NCBI GenBank assembly: GCA_964606575.1
Contig: CAZSHA010000002.1
Span: forward strand, 19,362-83,361
DNA from: RGIG4576 sp964606575
GTDB lineage: Bacteria; Bacteroidota; Bacteroidia; Bacteroidales; Muribaculaceae
Reading direction: 5' to 3'
DNA length: 64,000 nucleotides
Positions within the stretch are counted from its first letter, which is position 1. Every line of letters starts with the position of its first letter. Position numbers and translations under genes: made by a program. A model generated the notes under the pieces. The model was not told the DNA's origin, made no database searches, and worked only from the letters and a program-made list of their open reading frames with translations. Positions 33,501 to 40,423 of the stretch are shown here, one piece after another.

Positions 33501-35297
33501 ATGGTAAAAGCTGATAATTATTTTATAGAGAAGAGCAATTTTGATTTTATCCAAGTTCAAAATCAGAATAATTATCAAGGGGTTATATTACCCATTTTCA
33601 AGCAACAAAGAAATATTGAAAAATACGAGTTTGCTATAGATTTAGGTACATCTAATACGCATATTGAGTGTCGTAAAGGCAATAATAAACCTGAAGTATT
33701 CTCATATTCTTTTAAAGATCGTCTACTCTGTGAAATGTTTATTCCTACCAGAAATGACTTTGGTTCAATTGTAGACTTAATTGAAGAAACGGAACTCATA
33801 GAAAAGGATTTTGTCCCAGCAGAAATCGGTTCAAATGATTTTCATTTTCCAACTAGAACTGTTTTGTCGTGTGCAAAAACAATAGATTGGACAAATGCAA
33901 TAGACCCATTTACCTTGATAAATTTGCCGTTTACTTATGATAAAAGAAGAGAATTAACTTACAATAATTATAAATATAATATTAAGTGGGGAAATGGAGA
34001 GGACTTGCGTGTAATGGAATCATATGTGAGATGCCTTATGCTGATTATTAGAAACAAGGTGCTTCTTAATAATGGAGATTTACAGAACACGAAGATCACA
34101 TGGTTTTATCCGATAAGTATGACGCCAAGTCGTTTACGTCGTTTGAGAGATACTTGGAATGAAGCGTATGAAAAATATTTTGGTTCAGGGACTACCATTT
34201 GTATGACAGAGTCTGTTGCTCCTATTCAATATTTCTTCAAACGATATTCTACTGCCACAGATTTAGTTAATATTGATATAGGTGGAGGTACAACAGATAT
34301 TGCGTTTGCAAAAGATAAAAATATTACTCAAGTAACTTCTTTCCGTTTTGCATCAAATGTGCTGTTTGAAAACTCATTTTCTACATTTGATGATAATAAT
34401 GGAATTGTAGATTGGTATAAAAATGAAATATTTAAACTGCTGAATGAAAAGAGGCAACAATACCCTAAACTTGGTGAGCTCATAGGCGTTTTCAATAGTT
34501 CAAATAATGAGAAACCATCTAATATGGCATCGTTCTTATTTGGTCTAAAGGACAATACTATTCCTCAACAAGCAGGTATTGATGTTAAGTCTGTAGATTT
34601 TAATTATATTCTTCAAGAAGATGAGGATTTTAAGATAGTATTTATAATTTTCTATACGGCTATAATTTATCATATAGCCCAAATTATCAAACATCTAGGT
34701 CTAGAAGTTCCACGGCATATTTCATTTAGCGGTAATGGCTCAAAGGTGATAAGGGTAATTACAACGGATTCTCAATTGTTGGCTCGTTATACTAAATTAA
34801 TCTTTGAAAAGGTTATTGGCAAGCCCTATGGCAAAGAACTTGAACTTCTTGGGTTAGAAAGAGATTCAAATCCTAAAGAAGCCACTTGTAAGGGAGGTAT
34901 TATAGGTGTTGAATCTGAAGATAACGCAGATAAAACAATAGTTTTTAAAAGCGATTGTTCTGGTGTCATTTCGTCATCTGACACTTATGCAAGTATTGAC
35001 AGGGACTATAAATTAAAAACAATTTCTTCAGTTAAGGATTTCTTTAAGTTTGTTCTTGTTGATATGAATCGAGATTTTTCTTTCGATAGAAACTTCGGTG
35101 TTAAAGCCTCATCCATTCTTGCTGCAATAGAAACTTCAACGAAAGATCTTGAAACATTCTTAGAGAAAGGGCTTGCCCAAAAGAGAGAAGAAACCGAAGC
35201 TGAAGATAAGATAGAAGAAACATTCTTCTTTTATCCGATTAAAGGCGTTCTTAATGCTATTTCAGCTAATATTTATAAAACATTAAGTAATCAATAA
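33501..35297 (+). CDS. Hsp70/actin-like ATPase domain protein
   Basis: From the ATG at 33501 (GGAGCAAGGG before it) this is 598 residues, although the frame is open back to 33378 and probably continues the preceding gene. The ATPase signature of the Hsp70/actin/ParM superfamily is clear: YEFAIDLGTSNTHIECRKG (phosphate 1) near the start, LVNIDIGGGTTDIAFAKD (phosphate 2, about 260), and SFSGNGSKVIR (adenosine motif, about 420). A long insert with two hydrophobic stretches (IVFIIFYTAIIYHIAQII) precedes the adenosine motif. No C-terminal DnaK substrate-binding domain is present. It resembles SrfB-type proteins in architecture; that is an impression. The lipoprotein gene follows after 5 bases. Confidence 0.75.
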   Translation: MVKADNYFIEKSNFDFIQVQNQNNYQGVILPIFKQQRNIEKYEFAIDLGTSNTHIECRKGNNKPEVFSYSFKDRLLCEMFIPTRNDFGSIVDLIEETELIEKDFVPAEIGSNDFHFPTRTVLSCAKTIDWTNAIDPFTLINLPFTYDKRRELTYNNYKYNIKWGNGEDLRVMESYVRCLMLIIRNKVLLNNGDLQNTKITWFYPISMTPSRLRRLRDTWNEAYEKYFGSGTTICMTESVAPIQYFFKRYSTATDLVNIDIGGGTTDIAFAKDKNITQVTSFRFASNVLFENSFSTFDDNNGIVDWYKNEIFKLLNEKRQQYPKLGELIGVFNSSNNEKPSNMASFLFGLKDNTIPQQAGIDVKSVDFNYILQEDEDFKIVFIIFYTAIIYHIAQIIKHLGLEVPRHISFSGNGSKVIRVITTDSQLLARYTKLIFEKVIGKPYGKELELLGLERDSNPKEATCKGGIIGVESEDNADKTIVFKSDCSGVISSSDTYASIDRDYKLKTISSVKDFFKFVLVDMNRDFSFDRNFGVKASSILAAIETSTKDLETFLEKGLAQKREETEAEDKIEETFFFYPIKGVLNAISANIYKTLSNQ

Positions 35298-35302
35298 TTG
35301 AT

Positions 35303-36220
35303 ATGAAATTACGTAATTTTATACAATCATTTTTAATTGTATTATTAAGCATATCTTTCTTAAGTTGTGATGAAAAAAAGACTGTTAATAATACAAATCA
35401 ACAAGAATCTGGTAGTGTTACCCCAGACAATAACAATATTACTCAGGACAATAACGATTCTATTAAAAAAGTTGAGCAGAAAATAGATAGTTTATCTACT
35501 CAACTTCTAGAATTGTCTTCAAAATCAGAAAATGTAGCTTCTGTCCTGAAAGGAGTTGAAGCAAAAATAAAAAAATTAGAAACACGCAACATGCTGTCTA
35601 CTCTTATAGCATGTGGGATAAGTTTTGTGTCGATTGTTGTTGCAATTATAGCTATTTCGAAAGTTTATAAATCAAAGAAGAAATTAAGTCTTCAAATAAA
35701 TGATTTGAATAGTCGTTGTTCACAATTAGATTCAAATTTACAGCAAAGGTTTATTTCAACAGAAAATTTTGCTTTAAAGAATGAACTTAGGTCACTTTCA
35801 AGACGTGTTACTGAGATTGATAATAAAGTGAGAAGTACTACATACGATGTAAATAATAGGGATGCAAATAGAAATATAAATCATCGTGTAGAAGCACCTG
35901 TAACTGCATATACCAGAACTGGGTATTTTGGGGCTGCCATTAGAGGGGATGGCGGTCGTGGCTATTTTAGAAGATTGCTAGAGTCAAGAAGCGACGAGGC
36001 TCGTTTTGAAGCAGAGATCCAAGATTCTTGGGCAACTTTTAAACCGATAGTGTCGCTTAATGCTGTTAAATCCTCAGAATTTATGGAGCTGGCTTTAGAG
36101 TTTGACGGGAGAATCTCAATGAATGAGGCAACATCAATGTCGGTAAGGCAAAAAGGCAGGGCTCAAAAGGTGGGAGATGAGTGGGTTATAATAGATAAGG
36201 CTAAAATAACTTTATCATAA
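35303..36220 (+). CDS. coiled-coil lipoprotein with a second membrane span
   Basis: 305 residues. Signal peptide with lipobox (SISFLSC, Cys22), a Asn/Asp-rich linker, a coiled coil (about 53-95, KKVEQKIDSLSTQLLELSSK), one strong hydrophobic span (97-120, LSTLIACGISFVSIVVAIIAI), a second coiled coil (125-172) and a C-terminal domain (205-305) with GYFGAAIRGDGGRGYFRRLLE. A lipid anchor and a transmembrane span in one short protein suggest it links leaflets or membranes, with the C-terminal domain in the cytoplasm if it is an inner-membrane lipoprotein. No family recognised. It lies 5 bases after the ATPase gene and 11 before the MotA-like gene. Confidence 0.7.
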   Translation: MKLRNFIQSFLIVLLSISFLSCDEKKTVNNTNQQESGSVTPDNNNITQDNNDSIKKVEQKIDSLSTQLLELSSKSENVASVLKGVEAKIKKLETRNMLSTLIACGISFVSIVVAIIAISKVYKSKKKLSLQINDLNSRCSQLDSNLQQRFISTENFALKNELRSLSRRVTEIDNKVRSTTYDVNNRDANRNINHRVEAPVTAYTRTGYFGAAIRGDGGRGYFRRLLESRSDEARFEAEIQDSWATFKPIVSLNAVKSSEFMELALEFDGRISMNEATSMSVRQKGRAQKVGDEWVIIDKAKITLS

Positions 36221-36231
36221 TAGATTTAATT

Positions 36232-37872
36232 ATGCATGCAATAGTACCAATTATAATAATTTTGATAGTTTGCGTACAAATCTTCTTTTTTGTTAAGAAT
36301 TTATTACGTATGCAACAATTTAGTGAAGTTTTTGAAGATGAAACTTCATGGCGTATTAGGCGAATTGCAGAATCTGAATTCGTTAATGGTGTTGAGGGAA
36401 ATGGTAATACAATATTTGCTTCAATAATATCTTCAATAAACAAATATCTTGAAAACAATACAGGTTCTGTTATTGATTTTGGATTATTGAAGGATGCTGT
36501 TGATCGTCATTGTGATTCTGTTGAGAATGATATAACTGCTCAGACTCCAATCCCGTTGTATTGGGGCTTAGCTGGAACTATGGCGGGTGTTATATTAGGG
36601 CTTTGGGATTTGTTGGATTCTAATGCCATTCTTATTCTAATGGAAAGCCGAGGGGCAGGACTAATCGGAACAAAGACTCACGATGTTGCTGTGGGTATAA
36701 ATTCTTTGTTAGATGGTGTTGCATGGGCTATGGGCGCTTCTATATGCGGTATTATACTGACAACAATTAATTCAATACTGTTTAAGCAGAGTAAGTTAAA
36801 AGAGGAATCTGGTAAGAACTCATTCTTGGCTTGGATGCAATCAAAGTTGTTGCCAGAACTTCCCTCTGATACATCTGAAGCATTAAATAATCTTGTTAAA
36901 AACCTAAATAAATTCAATAACACATTTGCTCAAAATACTTCTAATTTAGGAAACGCATTAAATGCTGTCAATCAGTCTTATGCCATTCAAGCAGATATTA
37001 TAAAAGCGGTTCATGATATGGATGTAATGAAAATGGCAAAAGCAAATGTAAGAGTATTAGAGGAACTACAACAATGCACAGATAAACTTGAAGTCTTTAA
37101 CCAATACTTAAATGATATTGAAGGTTATACTCAAGCAATTCATCGTTTTGAATCTCTATTTAATGAACAAGCTGATAGAATACATATATTAGAAGAGATT
37201 CGAGATTTCTTTGCAAGACATAGAGGTGAAATTGCAAGAACAACAGCTGATGCCGATAATGCACTGCGTGAATCGCTTTCTAGAATAAGTGAATCGACTT
37301 CAACTAATGTTAATGAGTTAAATTCCCGATTTGTAGAACAAAGTGAATCTTTTAGAAGAATTTTGAGAGAGGAAAAAGAAGCGTTTGAACAGTTTACTAC
37401 TGATTTGAGAGCTCAATTTAGCGCTCAAATGACACAAATGCCTCAATTGGCAAGGCAGTTGGAAGAAATTTCATCAATCCCAGCTCGTCTTGATAGATTA
37501 ATTGAGAAGATTGAAAGGTCAAACTCTCGACTAGTTTCGGAAATATCTCAATCAGTGAATCAGTCGTTAGTGTCGGCAGATGTAAATCATCAAGTGTATG
37601 GTGAAGGTGGGCGGTCAAAATTAATGGGTGGAATATTCGTCCCAAATTGGATGAAATATTCCGCATGGGCTGCATTGGTTGTTATAGCGATTACATGTAT
37701 ATTTAATATAGTAGTTCAATTCTATCCATTGAATAAAGGCTCACAAACGTTGCCAGTGGTACAACCAGCACGAGAATCAAGACAGTTGCTTTATGAACCA
37801 GTGCAACCACACGATACGGTAATAGCTCAAGTTTCGGATTCAGTAAAAATAGATTCAATAAAAAAGAATTAA
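36232..37872 (+). CDS. MotA/ExbB/ZorA-like channel protein with long coiled-coil tail
   Basis: 546 residues. TM1 at 3-23; TM2 and TM3 at about 106-135 and 158-185 carry the MotA/TolQ/ExbB pattern (IPLYWGLAGTMAGVILGLWDLL, then GINSLLDGVAWAMGASICGII), with the Pro-Leu-x-Gly-x-x-Gly-Thr entry typical of ExbB. A coiled coil of about 250 residues (205-460) follows, then an additional C-terminal span (about 472-493) and a periplasmic tail. The family forms pentameric stators around a MotB/ExbD dimer and uses proton or sodium flow. The long tail recalls ZorA of the Zorya anti-phage system; the extra C-terminal span does not. Four bases before its MotB-like partner. Confidence 0.78.
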   Translation: MHAIVPIIIILIVCVQIFFFVKNLLRMQQFSEVFEDETSWRIRRIAESEFVNGVEGNGNTIFASIISSINKYLENNTGSVIDFGLLKDAVDRHCDSVENDITAQTPIPLYWGLAGTMAGVILGLWDLLDSNAILILMESRGAGLIGTKTHDVAVGINSLLDGVAWAMGASICGIILTTINSILFKQSKLKEESGKNSFLAWMQSKLLPELPSDTSEALNNLVKNLNKFNNTFAQNTSNLGNALNAVNQSYAIQADIIKAVHDMDVMKMAKANVRVLEELQQCTDKLEVFNQYLNDIEGYTQAIHRFESLFNEQADRIHILEEIRDFFARHRGEIARTTADADNALRESLSRISESTSTNVNELNSRFVEQSESFRRILREEKEAFEQFTTDLRAQFSAQMTQMPQLARQLEEISSIPARLDRLIEKIERSNSRLVSEISQSVNQSLVSADVNHQVYGEGGRSKLMGGIFVPNWMKYSAWAALVVIAITCIFNIVVQFYPLNKGSQTLPVVQPARESRQLLYEPVQPHDTVIAQVSDSVKIDSIKKN

Positions 37873-37876
37873 TACA

Positions 37877-38509
37877 ATGGCAGAAAAGAAAGAATCTTTT
37901 TTTTGGACGAGTTACTCTGACTTGATGACAAGTCTTTTTTTCGTTATGTTGGTTTTATTTATTCTTGTTATTGTAGTGTTGCACAAAAGGATGGAGGTGA
38001 CAGAATCTCAACTGATTGAAATCAGGAAAATAACAGAATCAACAAAAGATTTAAGTCAGGATTATTTTACGTATCGTCCTGATTATAAAAAATTTGTTCT
38101 TACGATTCAAGTTAGATATCCTTCGGGAAAGTCTGATTTGAATGATATTGTATCTGTTGATAAATATATGCAACTTCAAGAACTTGCGGCTGCGGGAAGA
38201 GAAATTCAAACATTCCTTCAGAAACATAAGGAAAATCAATATCTTCTTATTATTGAAGGGCAAGCATCAAAAGATAGCTATTCATACAACTATGAATTAA
38301 GTTATCAACGAGCATTATCACTTATGCGTTTTTGGATAGAAGATTCAAATATTAAATTTGGAAATAATTGCGAAATACTAATTTCAGGAAGTGGAGATGG
38401 GAAACTTGACACACATTCAATGAGGGAAACAAAAGAACAAGATAATCAACGCTTTTTAATCCACATACTACCCAAAAATATATTTGAAGATGAAAATAAA
38501 AATAAATAG
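37877..38509 (+). CDS. MotB/OmpA/ZorB-like stator partner
   Basis: 210 residues. Short cytoplasmic start, one span (about 18-36), then an OmpA-like peptidoglycan-binding domain. FWTSYSDLMTSLFFVMLVLF (9-28) matches the MotB plug: Asp15 is the expected ion-carrying residue at the cytoplasmic end of the span. In the periplasmic domain, IIEGQASKDSYSYNYELSYQ and RALSLMRFW correspond to the OmpA signature (GHTD...N..LS..RA), and QDNQRFLIHI to its last strand. With the preceding gene it should form an ion-driven stator anchored to peptidoglycan. Its end overlaps the next start by 20 bases, implying coupled translation. Confidence 0.82.
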   Translation: MAEKKESFFWTSYSDLMTSLFFVMLVLFILVIVVLHKRMEVTESQLIEIRKITESTKDLSQDYFTYRPDYKKFVLTIQVRYPSGKSDLNDIVSVDKYMQLQELAAAGREIQTFLQKHKENQYLLIIEGQASKDSYSYNYELSYQRALSLMRFWIEDSNIKFGNNCEILISGSGDGKLDTHSMRETKEQDNQRFLIHILPKNIFEDENKNK

Positions 38510-38696
38510 TTGTTTTTTTATGGCATTAATGTTGTTGGTCATTAGCTCTTGTGCTCATAAATCTGGTAGGTGGCAAAATGATGTTAATGGACAACGTTCG
38601 AATATTACACATAGAACTGAGGTGTCATCTTCTCGTGAAAGAGAAGATAATCTTGCTGTTGATGTGGTAATAAAAGAGGCGATAAGAACAAATTAG
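38490..38696 (+). CDS. short lipoprotein, probably the N-terminal part of the protease
   Basis: 68 residues from the ATG at 38490 (MKIKINSCFFMALMLLVISSC): signal peptide with lipobox and lipid Cys21, then a Ser/Arg/Glu-rich stretch ending VDVVIKEAIRTN. The stop is 11 bases before the protease frame, and that frame is open upstream to 38663. Adding one A at about 38691 would give ...AIRTKLDGSQVFAKYNEAVF..., a natural continuous lipoprotein protease of about 253 residues. I regard it as one gene split by a one-base deletion, or else a separate tiny lipoprotein. Confidence 0.55.
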   Translation: MKIKINSCFFMALMLLVISSCAHKSGRWQNDVNGQRSNITHRTEVSSSREREDNLAVDVVIKEAIRTN

Positions 38697-38707
38697 ATGG
38701 TTCGCAA

Positions 38708-39250
38708 GTGTTCGCCAAATATAACGAAGCTGTTTTTATGGTATTTACAAGTGACGGTTATAATGTGTATCAAGGTTCGGGATTCTTTATAAATAAAAAT
38801 GGACTTGCTGTCAGTAATTACCATGTGTTTAAAGGTACAGGAATAGGACAAGAATGTATAAAGCTTGCTGGTTGTGATGAAATATATAAAGTTGCAGAAG
38901 TTATAAAAAGCAGTGAGGATTTCATAATTTTTAGAGTTAATGTGTCTAACACAACGTATATCCCAATAGCTAAATATAAGCCAAATGTAGGAGAAAAAGT
39001 TTATGCAATCGGTAGTCCTATGGGACTTGGAAATACATTCTCATCAGGAGAAATATCTCAATGGAGAGATAACAACCTAATGCAAATCTCTGCCCTTATT
39101 GATCATGGTAGCAGTGGCGGGGCTTTGATAAACGAGTTTGGAGAAGTTGTTGGGATTACATCAGGGTCGTTTGCTGACGGTTCCCAAGCAAACCTAAATT
39201 ATGCATGGAGCATTGATGCTATTAAGCCTTATCTAAATTGTAAAAAGTAG
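38708..39250 (+). CDS. trypsin-like serine protease (S1C-like), last gene of the operon
   Basis: 180 residues as written, starting at GTG 38708; an ATG at 38738 is another possible start. The chymotrypsin-fold catalytic triad can be seen: His39 in AVSNYHVF, Asp71 in SSEDFIIFRV, and Ser136 in DHGSSGGALIN; the substrate-pocket loop GSPMGLGNTFSSGEIS is also of the DegP/HtrA type. No PDZ domain. If joined to the preceding lipoprotein stub it would be anchored to a membrane in the periplasm or outside. Its place at the operon end suggests it processes the complex or a target protein. Confidence 0.75.
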   Translation: MFAKYNEAVFMVFTSDGYNVYQGSGFFINKNGLAVSNYHVFKGTGIGQECIKLAGCDEIYKVAEVIKSSEDFIIFRVNVSNTTYIPIAKYKPNVGEKVYAIGSPMGLGNTFSSGEISQWRDNNLMQISALIDHGSSGGALINEFGEVVGITSGSFADGSQANLNYAWSIDAIKPYLNCKK

Positions 39251-39292
39251 TAATTATCAATATATAAAAGATTCTCTGTTGTAAGAGTTGTA

Positions 39293-39336
39293 TTTTACCC
39301 AATAATATATGTTAGTATATTACTAATGTGGTAAAA
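39293..39336 (+). terminator. hairpin at the end of the membrane-machine operon
   Basis: TTTTACC (39293-39299) pairs with GGTAAAA (39330-39336), enclosing AATATA/TATATT. It begins 43 bases after the last stop. No clean T-run follows, so it may be a weak terminator or an RNA 3' end. Confidence 0.35.
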
Positions 39337-39440
39337 AGTTATAAAAAGAGGTAAAATGTGGTTTTTTGAGGTGGCGGGGGCTTGTTTCATGAGAAAAATT
39401 TGTAACTTAGACACCCTAAATCTTTCAAAAAGGAAAATCA

Positions 39441-40397
39441 ATGAGAAGTTTTGTAAATGTAGAAGATATAGGCGACTTGAAACTCGCTGTTAAAGAGGCT
39501 CTTGAAGTTAAGGCTAACCGTTTCGGCTATAAGCATTTGGGTGAAAATAAGACTTTGCTTATGGTGTTCTTTAATTCGTCATTGCGAACTAGGTTGAGCA
39601 CCCAAAAGGCTGCTATGAATCTTGGGATGAATGTCATTGTGCTTGATGTGAACCAAGGGGCGTGGAAACTGGAAACAGAGCGTGGCGTGATTATGGATGG
39701 CGACAAGAGCGAGCATCTGCTTGAGGCGATACCTGTGATGGGTAGCTATTGCGACGTGATTGGGGTTCGCTCATTTGCTCGTTTTGAGAATAAGCATGAT
39801 GATTATGAGGAGAAGATTCTGCAACAATTCTTACAGTATTCGGGTCGCCCTGTGTTCGCAATGGAAACTGCCACGGTGCATCCGCTACAATCGTTTGCCG
39901 ACTTGATTACTATAGAGGAGTATAAGAAGGTGGAACGTCCAAAGGTGGTTTTGACTTGGGCTCCTCATCCTAAAGCATTGCCGCAGGCTGTGCCAAATTC
40001 GTTTGCTCAATGGATGAATGCTACCGATTATGATTTTGTTATCACTCATCCGCATGGATATGAGTTGGATTCAAAATTTGTTGGTGGTGCGAGAGTTGAG
40101 TATGACCAAGATAAGGCATTAGCGGGGGCTGATTTTGTGTATGCCAAGAATTGGAGTGCTTACTCTGATCCAAATTATGGCAAGATTTTGAGCAAAGATA
40201 TGTCTTGGACTGTTACTAAGGATAAGATGGCTTTGACGAATAACGCATTTTTCATGCATTGTTTACCTGTACGCCGCAACATGATTGTGAGCGATGATGT
40301 GATAGAGAGTCCGCAATCTATCGTGATTCCTGAGGCTGCGAATCGTGAAATATCAGCACAAGTGGTGTTGAAGCGTATTTTGGAGGGCTTGAAATAG
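39441..40397 (+). CDS. argF': N-succinylornithine carbamoyltransferase
   Basis: 318 residues. Transfers carbamoyl phosphate to N-succinyl-L-ornithine in the acylated arginine pathway of Bacteroidales. The carbamoyl-phosphate loop is SLRTRLSTQKAA (47-58); HCLPVRRNMIVSDDVIES lies near the C terminus; the whole protein reads like the Bacteroides fragilis enzyme. Residue 90 in DGDKSEHLLEAIP is Ser, whereas B. fragilis has Pro90 and the N-acetyl-specific Xanthomonas enzyme has Glu92. Published mutants with Ser at that position of the Xanthomonas enzyme use succinylornithine, so succinyl specificity is the best prediction. Core gene marking the right border of the AT-rich operon. Confidence 0.92.
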   Translation: MRSFVNVEDIGDLKLAVKEALEVKANRFGYKHLGENKTLLMVFFNSSLRTRLSTQKAAMNLGMNVIVLDVNQGAWKLETERGVIMDGDKSEHLLEAIPVMGSYCDVIGVRSFARFENKHDDYEEKILQQFLQYSGRPVFAMETATVHPLQSFADLITIEEYKKVERPKVVLTWAPHPKALPQAVPNSFAQWMNATDYDFVITHPHGYELDSKFVGGARVEYDQDKALAGADFVYAKNWSAYSDPNYGKILSKDMSWTVTKDKMALTNNAFFMHCLPVRRNMIVSDDVIESPQSIVIPEAANREISAQVVLKRILEGLK

Positions 40398-40423
40398 TTG
40401 TTGTGAAATAAACGGTGATGATT

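Noticed and set aside
36232..39250. Calling the operon a Zorya system
   Set aside because: Only the MotA/MotB-like pair matches; the effector genes that define Zorya types are absent, and tubulin, Hsp70-like and vWA genes are not part of them.
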